Shown: in pieces, positions 31,818-43,475 of the stretch
Numbering within the stretch: the stretch's first letter is position 1
How the letters are laid out: each line of letters begins with the position of its first letter
From: Pyropia yezoensis
Taxonomy: Eukaryota; Rhodophyta; Bangiophyceae; Bangiales; Bangiaceae
Length of the DNA: 64,000 bases
Direction of reading: 5' to 3'
Assembly: GCA_009829735.1 (NCBI GenBank)
Contig: CM020618.1
Coordinates: forward strand, 3,656,882-3,720,881
Notes under the pieces: generated by a model
The model's input: the letters and a program-made list of their open reading frames with translations, nothing else
What the model was told of the DNA's origin: nothing
Database searches by the model: none
Made by a program: the position numbers and the translations under genes

Positions 31818-34143
31818 TCACATGTACAAGTCATCGTCGTCCTCCTCATCCTCCAACTCCTTCACGGACCTAATGAGCGGGTCAAACTCGTCCTCATCAC
31901 CGTCCACGTTGTCGTACTCCCCCACATCGTCGTCCTGCTCAGAATCTGCCACAGAGGGCTCGGGGGACGGTGTAGTGGAACGATAAACGGGCATGCGCTT
32001 CGGCCCTTTGCCATTCTGACTGACAAAGCCTCCGGCAGCGGCGGCAAACTGCAGCTGCTTGGTGATCTGCGCCCGTCGGCCGACGGATAGAAGGGCGGCC
32101 GCAGAGCGGCCACCCGCGGAGCGGCCACCCGCAGGGGCCACCACGTCCCGCAGAGGTGGGGCGGGCGTCACCGGTGTCGCTGCCGCTGACACCCCAGTCG
32201 CCCTGCGCGGACCGGTGCCGCGCTGCCCCGGAGTCCCTGAGGAACCCTCCGTGGGCACATCCGCCAATGGAGGCCACTCCATCGGTACAGGTGCCAGCAG
32301 CGGGGACGGCGGTGGCTGCAGCGGAGGCCACTCCATAGGCACAGATGCCCGAGGTGGGGACGTCGGTGGCTGCTGGCTCTACCAGGACGCCGGAGAGTTT
32401 GGCAAAGTGGGTGGAAGAGGTCCAGCGGGGGGGGCTGCAGGGGCGGCCGTGGCCCCGGCGGCCGCTGATGAGCGGCCGTCCGAGGGCCGTGAGCCCTCAC
32501 CAGCCGCGACAGCGCCGGAGGCCGCGACTTCGCCAGCAGCCGCGGCCCCCGGCTCGTCATCTGTCGCGGTCATGGCGGCGGCCGCCCCACCCCTCGCCCC
32601 CCCCGCCACCGGGCCCCCCGCCCCCCCCACCGCCGCCCCGCCGTCCCCCGCGACTGTCGGAGCCGCGGCCGCTGAAGCGGCCGCCTCCCCTCCCGGCCCT
32701 CCACCAGCATCTGCGGCACCCTCGCCGCTGCTGGACGCCCCCGCAGGTGCCGGTGCGTTGGCGGCCATGTGCTGTGCGATGAGCGCATCGGCGCGCCGGG
32801 CTAAAAACGCGAGGAAGCGCGGCACGTCCCGAATGCCGGGGGCCGACAGTGCCGCAATCAGGTTCCTGTCCGCAGTGGCCCCCGCGATGACCTTCAGCGC
32901 TGCAGTGTTGGCGCTGCTCTCCTTCGCCATGGCAGCGTCGCGCGCGCGCGCGGCCATCTGCTCCAAAGTAGACTGGGTGCCCAGGGGGCGGTCAACGAAA
33001 GTGCCAGGGCGCCGACGCTTGCCACGGGCCAGAGGCGTCGAGTCGCCATCTGCGTCCTGGGACTCCGTTCCGTCGGCGGCGATGGCCCCCTCAGCAGAAG
33101 CGGCTGCCGACCCACTGGCCGATCCCCCAACAGAGGAAGGGGCCGCCCCGGCCGCACCCGCGGCCGACCTCGCGGCCGCGGCGGCCGAGCGCTCGGAGCG
33201 CCGCGCCGCCATCGCGGCCGAAGCCGCGGCGCCGCTGGACTTGTCTGACTCGCGCAAAACACGCCACGCCGGTAGCCAGTGGATTGCCCTGGACTCCAAC
33301 GACTTGAGGGCCGGGTTGGGGACGTACTTCCCGGCCCTCATTGCCTCGTTGATGTCGCGCCTCTCAAACTTGGCCATCATGGCCAGCTCCATGTCCTGCT
33401 CGGAGGGGTTCCCAGTCAGGCTCTTGCTCTCCACGTAGACGCGGGCGCACACCAGGCGCATGACCTTCTCCGAGAGCTTCTGTTAGTACCGCTGGACGCC
33501 CGGAGACTCGCGAATGACGCGCAGATGAGGGCCGCGCCCCACCCCCCCGTGAGCGGCCCTCATGCGGGCCATGCGCCGCTGGAAGTTGGCCGTCACTACC
33601 GCAAAGAACTCCTTCCCCTTCTGGTCCGTCCCCACCACAGCGTCCTCCGACTCCTCAAGCCACGCCTTGCTCAGCTGTACGCGCTCGACGTCGGAGTAGG
33701 GGATCCCGTGGGTGTGGACGCGAGCTCCAAATCCAGGTCCGCCATCGCCCGCAGCCGTTCCGCCTCCGCGGCTTCCGCGGCCGCTCTCGTCGCGGCCACG
33801 ACCGCGGCCTCGAGACCCCCCCGGACCAACGGCGGGGCCAGCACTGCCGGCCCCGCCCCCCGCGCCGGCACCACCTCCCCCGACGGCGGCCCCGGCGGCG
33901 GCGACGCCGGCGGCGACACGGGCGGCGACACCGGCGGCGACACCAGCGGCGCCGGCTGCTGCGGCTCCTCGGCCCCTCTGGGGGTGGGGGCCGCCAACGC
34001 CACGACGGGCGCCTCCTCCCGATCGTAGCCGTGCACGGGCCCCGGCCGCTGCGGCTGCGGCCTCTTCGTCCTCGTCCCCGTCGCCGTCGGTGACTGCATC
34101 GTCGTCCCAGGTAGAGCTGGGGCGGCCGCCTGTTGGTGGTGGC
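31818..34143 (-). pseudogene. Harbinger Myb/SANT-like accessory protein gene, interrupted
   Basis: Read from 34,143 down. A Myb/SANT (NAM-associated) domain lies at about 33,700-33,560 with Tyr-Ser-Asp-Val-Glu-Arg and a Val-Val-Gly-Thr-Asp-Gln-Lys core, as in partners of PIF/Harbinger transposases. It is followed by the Ser-Gly-x-Asn/Pro-Ser-Glu-x-Asp region (about 33,430), Ala-rich coiled segments, and an acidic C-terminus ending at TGA 31,818. In-frame stops TAA (33,483-33,485) and TAG (32,379-32,381) interrupt an otherwise open frame. The better N-terminal frame (Pro-rich, then Glu/Arg/Ala helical) lies one phase off, suggesting a frameshift near 33,710. The 5' side is cut by a solo LTR at 34,144. 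Confidence 0.85.
34139..34143. other. Target-site duplication GTGGC (left)
   Basis: Perfect 5-bp match to 34,613-34,617 on the far side of the solo LTR. Confidence 0.85.
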
Positions 34144-34612
34144 TGTGGCAAAAACCACTAGCACACAAGGCACCCAAGTTGGGGCGGTGTGCTAGGGCTG
34201 CCTCCCGTGTCGGGGGAACCGGAAGAAGTGCAAGTCGCACACACTCTGTCCCTGTTGTGGGGCAAACCCCCCACGGACAAACAAGAGGATGGTGTGTGGT
34301 CCAACAGTTTCTTGGTCGGGACGGGGACGCAGGGCCAAGCCCCGCTGTCCCTCCCCTTATCCCCCCAGGGTCCACTCAGAATCTCGCCACTCAGAATCTC
34401 CCACCCCAGCACCTGCCCACCGGGCCACACGAAAATTCAAGACGATAAATGCAGAAAACCCTCAAATCCAAGTTGGATTTACTACTAAGCTAACTATCCC
34501 AAACTTAGGGAATATGGACCCAAATGCAAGGGGAGGAACGGATCAGGCTAGTGGCCTGCCGCCCCTTGCATGGCATGTGTTGCCCCCCTACCTGGGGGTC
34601 AATACTGCCACA
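34144..34612 (+). repeat. Solo LTR, family LTR-1, complete (469 bp)
   Basis: Begins TGTGGCA and ends TGCCACA, with GTGGC duplicated on both sides. A hairpin-forming CTAGCACAC...GTGTGCTAG lies near its left end (about 34,159-34,192). Copies at 1-409 and 10,757-11,229 share both content and right-hand boundary. It interrupts the Harbinger accessory genes; excision with one duplication restores open frames across the junction. Confidence 0.92.
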
Positions 34613-34617
34613 GTGGC
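34613..34617. other. Target-site duplication GTGGC (right)
   Basis: Matches 34,139-34,143. Confidence 0.85.
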
Positions 34618-35755
34618 CGACCGCCTCTGGCGCGGGCGCGGCCACCGCGGGATGGCCGGTCGTAGTTGCCTGCGTGACGTCGGCGGCCGCGCCCGGTGGC
34701 GGCCCCACTGCCGGTGGACGTTGCCCCGCTGTCGGGGCTGCCGGCGCGAGGGTCCGCGCCAGCACCGCCGGCACTGCCGGCACCGCCGGCGTGCCCCCCT
34801 CCTCTCGACTGTCCTCCAAAGAAGGGGGAAGAGGACATGGCGGACCCGTAGCGGGTGTTGCTACTGCTGCTGCTGCTGCCGGTGACCCCGGCAGCAATGG
34901 GCGGTCTTGCGCTGGCCAACTGCTCGAGGATGGCCGCAGTGGCGGGCCGGTGCCGCTCGGCCCACCCAGGGGAGTCCCTCGCACGCCGCCTCGCGGGGAG
35001 CCCTCCACCGGGCCCGCAGCAGCTCCTCGAGCGCTTGCCTCGAGAAGCCTCTCCGACGGCGCCAATGGCAACGATCTCTGCTGGCCGCTCCCCAGCGCGG
35101 AAGACGACAGCTGGTTGCTGCCCAGGGCCGCCTCCCCCGCTATCTGGGCAGTCGGCGGCCCCTGCCCAACGCCAATCGACGGCGGCCCTTGGACCCGCGG
35201 AGTCGTCCGCCCCCCTAGCTGGGTGCTGGGCCACCCGCTCGGTGCAGCCTGGTTGCTGCCAGCCAGGGGCGGCCGGTGATCCCTTCGAGGGCTGCTCGGC
35301 CGCCCTTGCTGCTGCTGCTGCTGCTGCTGGTTGTCCAGCCGGTTCGGCTCCGCCTGGCCGCCGCCAAAGAGCGGCGGCCCCTCCTATTAGCGGGGACTGG
35401 CCGGCCGCCCCTGCTGGTGGGTGTCCGGCCGGCTCGGCCCCGCCTGGCCGCCGCCAAAGAGCGGCGGCCCCTCCCAATAGCTGGGACTGGCCGGCCGCCC
35501 CTGCTGGTGGGTGTCCGGCCGGCTCGGCCCCACCTGGCCGCCGCCAAAGAGCGGCGGCCCCTCCAAATAGCTGGGACTGGCCGGCCGCCCCTGCTGGTGG
35601 GTGTCCGGCCGGCTCGGCCCCGCCTGGCCGCCGCCAAAGAGCGGCGGCCCCGCCCAAAAGCGGACACTGGTCGGTCGTCCCGGCTGGTGGTCGGCTTCCC
35701 GGTTCTGCCACGCGTGGCCGTCTCCAAACAGCCGCGGCCGATCGTCCCTGCGTGG
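34618..35755 (-). pseudogene. Repeat/linker part of the Harbinger-borne Cys-module gene (distal segment)
   Basis: Continues the minus-strand frame of 53,715-54,956 across the Ty3 insertion. It starts with ~30-residue tandem repeats (90-bp units, about 35,380-35,700) containing Gly-Arg-Pro-Ala-Ser-Pro, Gly-Pro-Pro-Leu-Phe-Gly-Gly-Gly and a Gln-rich end, with a poly-Gln run near 35,310. A Pro/Ala/Ser-rich linker follows down to the solo LTR. Tandem stops TAA-TAG near 35,390 replace the Tyr-Trp pair of other units. Past the LTR the same phase stays open into the region upstream of the Myb domain. A second phase is also open (ATG at 34,838), so the true frame is inferred from residue composition and repeat similarity. 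Confidence 0.6.
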
Positions 35756-35760
35756 GCTCG
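35756..35760. other. Target-site duplication GCTCG (left) of the Ty3 element
   Basis: Perfect match to 53,715-53,719. Confidence 0.92.
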
Positions 35761-36123
35761 TGTAGCAATATGGTTGTCCGTATTGTGACCCTAATATTAG
35801 GGGGGCTACTTCTAACCCTTAACTTTCAATTTGATAGTTCCTACTGGTCACGGTATCTATAAGTTACGTATGACCAGAGGGACTTGCATCTTGGGGTGGA
35901 GGGTAGTTAGTAGTGTCTCCGAGGGTTTATAACGAGGGGGCCGGTGGCGAATCCACCGCCGGCCAAGGTAGAACAACAAACCCCTCCCATTTGGGCTCCC
36001 ATCTTGGTCCCGTGGCTTGCGCTCCAAGGACAGCAACCTTGGCCTCCCGGTGACGTTGGTGCCGATCCCCCTTGGTGAGTGTTCCCTGAGAGTGGACGCG
36101 CGACGGATCCCTATTGTGCTACA
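35761..36123 (+). repeat. 5' LTR of the Ty3 element
   Basis: Starts TGTAGCA, ends TGCTACA. TATA-like TTTATAA lies at 35,926-35,932. Same length and sequence as 53,352-53,714. Confidence 0.95.
35926..35932 (+). promoter_or_regulatory. TATA-like box in the 5' LTR
   Basis: TTTATAA in the middle of the LTR at a position suitable for driving the genomic transcript. Confidence 0.45.
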
Positions 36124-36124
36124 T

Positions 36125-36142
36125 TGGTGGAGCAGCAGGGGA
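36125..36142 (+). other. Putative primer-binding site
   Basis: TGGTGGAGCAGCAGGGGA begins one base after the LTR. It starts TGG, complementary to a tRNA CCA end, but does not resemble the initiator-Met type; the tRNA is not identified. Confidence 0.55.
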
Positions 36143-36348
36143 CGGGTTTCCGTCACCCTTGTGGTGACGCCGTCTTCGGCCCTGGCACACGGATAGGGAT
36201 CCGGTCCTTTTCTTGTACTCGTGGTGTTGTGACCTGATCGATTGTGTTGAGATTTTACCTGTGACTGTGATCTACTGTTACTCTCCCCAATCTACCCCCT
36301 CGCTCTCTTGTTCGTGGTGATTGATACGTCGGTTGACTGATTGTGACC

Positions 36349-38532
36349 ATGTCTACCCAAGAGACGGGGAACGTTCAAGATGACGGATCGGCGTCGACGC
36401 CGACCCCGGAGGTGACTACGGGAACCGGGATCGGGAACCCGATCGATAACATTGAGACGCCAATGCTTTCCGGTGCCGGATCGACGTTTGGCACGGCTCG
36501 GACGGCAGGAGGCGGGGGCCCGCCTCAACTGTCGTCGACCGACCTCACTCCGCCGCCTCCTTCACCAGGGGATTCCCTGATGGCATCATTGGCCCGCATC
36601 GAGGCCCGGTTTTCCGGGCTCGACGCCCGTCAAGATCGGACGGAGGACGCAATGGCAGTGTTGATGTCAACACGGCACACGACGGGACCCCGTCGTGTTC
36701 CTCCCACACCGGTACGGTTCGAACCGGCCGGACTACTTTCGGAGTCCACCAGGGTCAACCCCGGGGTTGCTACTCCTGGACAACCCCCGGACACAATGGG
36801 GTATGGGTCCGACTCGTCGGCAGAGTTGGAACGGAGTCACACGGAGCGATACGCTCGGAGCACCCGAAGCGGACTCCGCGGACACGACCCGGCGGATACG
36901 TACGCCGGGGGAGAGTCGGTTATTGGGGGAGGAGGTACCCTCTCGCAGTACCCCCACGACGAAGGAGGCCCGGCAACTCGGGTTCCCGAGGTGCCGACGC
37001 CTGAAGTACCATCCTCAGTGGTGGAAGCTATGACCGCGCAGGTAACTGCGAGCCTACTGAAGCGGATGGAGTCCGATGAGTTCGCTCACCAACTGGCTAA
37101 GCGACTGGATATCCAGGACGCTGACACGGAGATCGTCAACGAGGTCTTCCGGTCGGTTCTTACTCCGGAACGTTATCGTTTGGAGGACCGCTCTACCACC
37201 GTATCGGAATCGATGCGTAATACGTCGCATCGGGCGATCCGCTCTATGCAGACCCTTATGAAGGGAGTCCCTATGTTCGGGGGGCCGAACGGACGCCCGT
37301 TGGCAGTCATCGGCTTCTTGACTAGCTTCAAGGCAGCCGCAGACAAGGCGCTCGTTAACGAAGGGCTGGCTCTGGAGATCCTCCCGTTCTTTGTTGATGA
37401 ACGGGTGCGAGGCATTCTTCGCCAGGCATCCCCGATGCCGGGAATGAGGGTCGCGGCCACCCCCATGGATTACCGTGGGATATTGAAGGAGCTGCTGAGC
37501 AGCTACCTCAGTGAGGACAAGTGCGAGGACCACTATCGGGCCCTTCGCACTGCCACCGCCCAGTCCTGGGAGGATGAGGAGATGTTTGGACGCCGGATCC
37601 AAGAGCTCGACTACGAGCTTGGGAAGCTCCTCGGAGAAGGGGAGCTACGGGCCATCCTGTTCGCAGGAGTACCCAACTACGTGCGGATATCCGCACGGGG
37701 CGCCAACACGGCCCGGACGAACTTCAGTCGACTGATGCATATGTGCAAGTCCCTAGGGGACGCCTACCGGGTTCTACACCCGGAGTGTGCCTTGGCCCCG
37801 AAGCCCAAGGGTGAGGGAGGCAAACCCAGTCTTACCCCGGTACCGAGGCAAGAGAAGGTGGAACGTAAGGCCGCACCAGTACTGGTGGCGACCGAACATA
37901 CCCCTATTGGTGAGGGTGACCCTCTAGTCGACCAACAGGGCCACCTGTTGCTACCGGCGACGCCGGTGATTGATGAACATGGTACGGTAGCGTACATCGC
38001 CCCGGCTGGAACCCAGTTCCAGGTCAACGAAGGAACGGGACGGCGCGTCCCGTATGTGCGGACTACGGGGTACTCCCCGGTGACGGGTAACCCTCACCAA
38101 CCCTTGCCAACATGGGCGGTGCGCACGGAGGCACCCCCGCAGATTGCGGGCCGACCCAACCGGTTGGGGGAGTCCATGTTCCGGTTGACCCAAGGACCCA
38201 AGGCCTACCAGGGAGCAGGCACTCGGGCGCCCGAGGGAGGCAACCGTAGCTACGGAGCTACCCCGATGCGACCTCAAGGGGGGACCGGCACGTCCGGGTG
38301 TATGTTGTGTGGGGATCCCCAGCACTGGGTGTCTTCCTGCCCACTCATCCCCGAGGAGTCTCGGCGGGCAGCGGCGCAACGCAAGGCATCCACCGGGGGG
38401 TATCCCGCCCGAGCACCCGGACCCGCACCGGGTAGGCAGCCAGCTCCAGGTGGAGTACTGGCCGTCGAGGGGGCACCTCCTCAGCCGGATGTCACGGCGG
38501 ACAGCACCCTACCAAGGGCGGGAAACGAGTAA
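36349..38532 (+). CDS. gag: gag polyprotein, copy 1 (727 aa)
   Basis: ATG at 36,349 opens an intact frame ending TAA. The N-terminal ~230 residues are Thr/Pro/Gly-rich, then a capsid-like helical region (about residues 230-480), a Pro-rich linker, and one zinc knuckle Cys-x2-Cys-x4-His-x4-Cys near residue 655. The protein packages the RNA and forms the particle. It is longer than usual chromovirus gag. Copy 2 (43,476-45,659) is identical except for a short N-terminal stretch where two compensating one-base indels change the frame; I take this copy as the correct version. Confidence 0.93.
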   Translation: MSTQETGNVQDDGSASTPTPEVTTGTGIGNPIDNIETPMLSGAGSTFGTARTAGGGGPPQLSSTDLTPPPPSPGDSLMASLARIEARFSGLDARQDRTEDAMAVLMSTRHTTGPRRVPPTPVRFEPAGLLSESTRVNPGVATPGQPPDTMGYGSDSSAELERSHTERYARSTRSGLRGHDPADTYAGGESVIGGGGTLSQYPHDEGGPATRVPEVPTPEVPSSVVEAMTAQVTASLLKRMESDEFAHQLAKRLDIQDADTEIVNEVFRSVLTPERYRLEDRSTTVSESMRNTSHRAIRSMQTLMKGVPMFGGPNGRPLAVIGFLTSFKAAADKALVNEGLALEILPFFVDERVRGILRQASPMPGMRVAATPMDYRGILKELLSSYLSEDKCEDHYRALRTATAQSWEDEEMFGRRIQELDYELGKLLGEGELRAILFAGVPNYVRISARGANTARTNFSRLMHMCKSLGDAYRVLHPECALAPKPKGEGGKPSLTPVPRQEKVERKAAPVLVATEHTPIGEGDPLVDQQGHLLLPATPVIDEHGTVAYIAPAGTQFQVNEGTGRRVPYVRTTGYSPVTGNPHQPLPTWAVRTEAPPQIAGRPNRLGESMFRLTQGPKAYQGAGTRAPEGGNRSYGATPMRPQGGTGTSGCMLCGDPQHWVSSCPLIPEESRRAAAQRKASTGGYPARAPGPAPGRQPAPGGVLAVEGAPPQPDVTADSTLPRAGNE

Positions 38533-38540
38533 GAGGAAGG

Positions 38541-41500
38541 ATGACCGGGGGGCGCTGGGGTTACCCAAGCAAGCCACCCCGGAGTACCGCGGGGAAAGCC
38601 CCACGGAGAGCGCGGTTGAGCCGACGCCGCATCAACCCCCGGGTACACCTTCCGGCCCCGACGACACGGCGTCAGGGGATTGATGACCAACCTCCAAGGT
38701 TGGGAGGAGAGGACGGGAAGCCCCGTCACGTTGAACCAGACAAGGGCCCTGTTCAGGATGCCCGAGCTACACCGGATATCGGTGTAGGACATGTGTTGTT
38801 TACCTTGGAGAACTTCAAGGTATCAGCCACACTGGGGGTTGACTCCCAGTCGACACGATCGTACTACCCTGTACTGGATACAGGGGCTGGACCCAACCTT
38901 ATCCGGAAGGATACCCTTCCGGACAAGTGGCTTCCACGAGTCAGAGTGACTCGGGGACCCACCATCAAAGACGCGAATGGTCGACTCATTCGTACGACCG
39001 CAGCGATGTCGCTGCAGGTTACCATCGGGGATCTCACCACGGAAGTTGACTTCCTGGTATGTGAAACGCTATCGGTGCCCTGCATACTGGGGTGCACCTT
39101 CATCAACGTTCACGTTGATGCAATCCGGCCAGGCCGGAGGACCGTCGAGCTTCAAGAAGCCGACGGGACGAAGCGAGGACACACGGCTATCGTCAGGGAC
39201 CTGACGCTACAAGGAAGCCACGTTAACGTGGCTGAGGTGTACGCAAGCGTCGAGCCGAAGACACTTCGGTTGGCCAAGCGGACTCGCTTTGAGCCGTTGT
39301 CAGAGACAGTCCTCCCGGTTAACTGCGACCTCGCAGGCATCTGCAGAGTCCAGTCCAACCTACGGACGTACAAGCGCCATGGGTTGACCATGGCCAACGG
39401 TCTCATAGACCTCCCAGCAGAAGGGTCGTCCCTCCTAGTGATGGCGAACTACCGCCGTAAGGCAGTCACCCTCCCGAAGGGAACTATCCTCGGGATTGCC
39501 GAACTCTACGAAGGAGATATCCTTACCCCTGATAAGGAAGGTCAAGTGGAACCACTTGAAGTACTGGCGGTCGCCGAGACCACCGAGCGACAGCAACCCG
39601 ATGACGGGAAGCCTAACCCATCGGCGGCTCCGGCGGACCTGCCGCCAAAGGACCAAGAGGCCTTGAAGGCACTGGCCGAGGCTGACCTCGACCACCTTCC
39701 CCCTTCGGTAGCCGAAGGGGTACGACGGATGCTAAGAAAGCATGACGTTATGTGGACAGGCGGGGCCTTGGGGACCATTGGGGCAACCCAACATCGTATA
39801 GACCTGATACCAGGCGCACGACCCGCCCGCTCACAACCGCACCGAGCGGGACCTATGCAACGAGAGATCGTTGATGGAGAAGTGAAGAGGATGAGTGAAG
39901 CTAAGGTGATCCGACCTTCGATGTCGGAATGGGGTGCCCCAGTCGTTATTGTGCCGAAGAAGGATCAAACCCCTCGGTTTTGCATCGATTATCGACGCCT
40001 CAGCTTGGTTACCAAGAAGGACTCATACCCTTTACCAAGGATGGATGAATGCATCGACTCCCTGGGGGAGGCTACGGTGTTTACCACCATCGACTGCAAT
40101 GCCGGATACTGGCAGATCCCGGTGGCGGACGAGGATATCCCAAGACGGCATTCGTCTGTCACAGTGGAGTGTACGAGTTCCTAAGGATGCCCTTCGGATT
40201 GTCCAACGCCCCCGCTACATTCCAGCGGGCTATCGACATCATACTGTCGGGGGTGAAGTGGCGTAACTGCCTAGTGTACCTCGATGACGTCATCGTCTTC
40301 TCGCGTAACATGGATGACCATGTACAACATGTTGACGAGGTACTCACCCTCTTGAGGAACGCCGGGGTAACCCTGCGTCTGAAGAAGTGCGCCTTCTTCC
40401 AACAGACGGTCGAATATCTGGGCCACCAGATAACCCCTGGTAAACTAGGGGTACTCGAAGCCAATACCCGGGCACTCCGGGATGCCCGGTTCCCTAACAC
40501 CCAGACGCAGCTCAAGAGCTTCCTGGGAATGTGCAATGTATACCGACGGTTCGTCAAGGACTTCGCTCGGATAGCTAAACCGTTAACGGTTCTTACGAGC
40601 AGTACCTTACCCAAGGTACTCCAACCCCCTTCGCCTAGCGAAGAGGAGGCATTCGAGTCGCTGAAGCGAGCCCTACTAGCCCCACCCGTCCTTGCGTTAC
40701 CGCATAGACGGGGGGTACCTTCGTCATCCGATGTCGATGGCGTGTGATACACAAGTGGGATGCACCCTGTTACAGGGAGAGACGTTGATCGGTACCGATA
40801 ACGTTATCCCGGACCTACGTCGGTAGGGTACTTCAGCCGGACACTCAACCGGCTGAGCGGAACTATAGTGCCACCGAGCGTGAATGCCTCGGAGTTATAT
40901 GGGCATGCAACTGCTCCGTCCATACCTGGAGGGCTCCAGGTTCATCGTGAGGTCCGACCACGAACCCTACGATGGCTCCTCAACCTTGCAACCGATAGCC
41001 ATGGGAGGCTGATGGAGGCTGAAGATGGGCGAGCACGACTACCGCACGGTGTATAAGGCTGGGTCAACCCACCACCTCGGAGACGCGTTGTCTCGACTCG
41101 ACACCCCGAGCGGGGATACCCGCCGGTGGACGAGGACATCCCGGTGGTACCGGTGTGCATGGTGGGTAATGCTACCCAGGGTATGGCTGACCATACCATG
41201 GCACACCTTGCGTGCCCATTGACCCTCGCGGACTTCCGCGAGGCACAGGCCAACGACGATGACTGTAGACGTCATCGTGCTAACCTCCTGGCCGGTACGG
41301 CCGGCATCTTCTCCGAGAACGAAGACGGACTCATATACCGGCGGGCACCCGCCGATGGACGACATCAAGTCGTGGTTCCCGTGTCCTTACGGCAAGCCGT
41401 CATGGAACGAGAACATGAGAACCCTACAGCCGGACACCCGGGGGGTTCACGTATGTTCGCAGCAATGCGAAGGTTCTTCTACTGGCCAGCAATGGCCGTC

Positions 41501-42440
41501 GACGTGGTCGACCACGTAAGGGGATGCCACCCCTGTGCGCGTAACCGCATGAGTCTACATAGGCAGGCGTCTGCCATGAAGCTATTCCCACCCGATGGGC
41601 CCAACGAGCAAGTCGCTATCGACATACTCGGGCCACTTCCGGTAACGGAAGAAGGGAACAGGTACATCCTGGTCATGTCTGACCGCTTCACTAAGCTGTC
41701 AAGAGCGGCAGCCATCCCGAATGATACGGCATACACGATCATGAACGCAGTGGTTGACCACTGGATCAGTGCATACGGAGTCATGAAGCAACTCCTCTCC
41801 GATAACGGAGCAAACCTTACGTCGGCATTCTGCACTAAGGTCCTGGGCATGTTCGGTATCGAACCACGTCGGGCATCCGACTACCACCCGCAGTCCAACG
41901 GCAGGTGGAGCGGTTTCAACCGCACCATCGTAAAGATGCTACAGTGCTACGTGGCCGAGCACACGAACACTTGGGACAGGCTTCTGTCCGTACTCACCCT
42001 GGCATACAATGCCAGGCCACATCGGAGCACAACATTGCTCCGCTGGAGTGGGTCATGCCACTAGGCGTCGGTAACCTGACGCTGCCACCAGGCAGGTGCA
42101 CTCGGTATGATACACCGAAGGGCCGACCCGCCGAACGCATCCACCTAGCTTGGTTGGCCAGCTATCGTGGATGATTCCTAAGCTCAAGGGTGCCCTTGAC
42201 AGAACACAACTTCGGTATAAGAAGAACTTCGACGCCCGACTACGGGTGCGCAACGCAACCCTGGTAACAGGTGACTGGGTCTATATCAGACACCAGAAGT
42301 TCCGAGGGAACAAGCTTATGCAACCGGTCAAGGGACCGTACCAGATCCTCCACAGAGATGACCACTCTGTTATCTTACACTCCGATACGGAGATCAACCG
42401 CGCATCAGTATGAATGATGTCACACCTGCTCCGAAGCGGA
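38541..42440 (+). pseudogene. pol: pol polyprotein, copy 1, broken by indels and the gap
   Basis: Identical to pol at 45,668 up to about 40,137, where one C of a CCCC run is missing. From there to the gap several one- or two-base indels, mostly in homopolymers, break the frame (for example near 40,715, 40,820 and 40,985). The sequence stops at the gap at a point equal to about 49,580 of copy 2. The error pattern resembles unpolished long-read sequence more than biological decay. Confidence 0.88.
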
Positions 42441-42940
42441 NNNNNNNNNNNNNNNNNNNNNNNNNNNNNNNNNNNNNNNNNNNNNNNNNNNNNNNNNNNN
42501 NNNNNNNNNNNNNNNNNNNNNNNNNNNNNNNNNNNNNNNNNNNNNNNNNNNNNNNNNNNNNNNNNNNNNNNNNNNNNNNNNNNNNNNNNNNNNNNNNNNN
42601 NNNNNNNNNNNNNNNNNNNNNNNNNNNNNNNNNNNNNNNNNNNNNNNNNNNNNNNNNNNNNNNNNNNNNNNNNNNNNNNNNNNNNNNNNNNNNNNNNNNN
42701 NNNNNNNNNNNNNNNNNNNNNNNNNNNNNNNNNNNNNNNNNNNNNNNNNNNNNNNNNNNNNNNNNNNNNNNNNNNNNNNNNNNNNNNNNNNNNNNNNNNN
42801 NNNNNNNNNNNNNNNNNNNNNNNNNNNNNNNNNNNNNNNNNNNNNNNNNNNNNNNNNNNNNNNNNNNNNNNNNNNNNNNNNNNNNNNNNNNNNNNNNNNN
42901 NNNNNNNNNNNNNNNNNNNNNNNNNNNNNNNNNNNNNNNN
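42441..42940. other. Assembly gap, 500 N
   Basis: Exactly 500 unknown bases, probably a fixed-size placeholder. Any frame crossing it is meaningless. Confidence 0.98.
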
Positions 42941-43249
42941 AACCCTTAACTTTCAATTTGATAGTTCCTACTGGTCACGGTATCTATAAGTTACGTATGA
43001 CCAGAGGGACTTGCATCTTGGGGTGGAGGGTAGTTAGTAGTGTCTCCGAGGGTTTATAACGAGGGGGGCCGGGTGGCGAATCCACCGCGGCCAAGGTAGA
43101 ACAACAAACCCCTCCATTTGGGCTCCCATCTTGGTCCCGTGGCTTGCGCTCCAAGGACAGCAACCTTGGCCTCCCGGTGACGTTGGTGCCGATCCCCCTT
43201 GGTGAGTGTTCCCTGAGAGTGGACGCGCGACGGATCCTATTGTGCTACA
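42941..43249 (+). repeat. Partial internal LTR copy after the gap
   Basis: Matches the Ty3 LTR from about its 54th base to TGCTACA, with several one-base indels in G and C runs. The missing start would fall inside the gap near 42,888. Confidence 0.9.
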
Positions 43250-43475
43250 TTGGTGGAGCAGCAGGGGACGGGTTTCCGTCACCCTTGTGGTGACGCCGTT
43301 CTCGGCCCTGGCACACGGATAGGGATCCGGTCCTTTTCTTGTACTCGTGGTGTTGTGACCTGATCGATTGTGTTGAGATTTTACCTGTGACTGTGATCTA
43401 CTGTTACTCTCCCCAATCTACCCCCTCGCTCTCTTGTTCGTGGTGATTGATACGTCGGTTGACTGATTTGTGACC

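Noticed and set aside
33476..33490. TACTAACAG at the TAA in the Myb frame looks like a branch point fused to a 3' splice site
   Set aside because: No convincing donor lies upstream, and protein length between flanking conserved motifs leaves no room for an intron.
9954..35400. Possible reassignment of TAG/TAA as sense codons, since several frames continue past TAG
   Set aside because: gag and pol of the youngest element end in TAA, the transposase ends in TAG soon followed by TAA, and many of the in-frame stops replace Trp in relatives, which fits C-to-T decay better than recoding.
42410..42989. Open frames across 42,410-42,989
   Set aside because: They consist of the 500-N gap and have no coding content.
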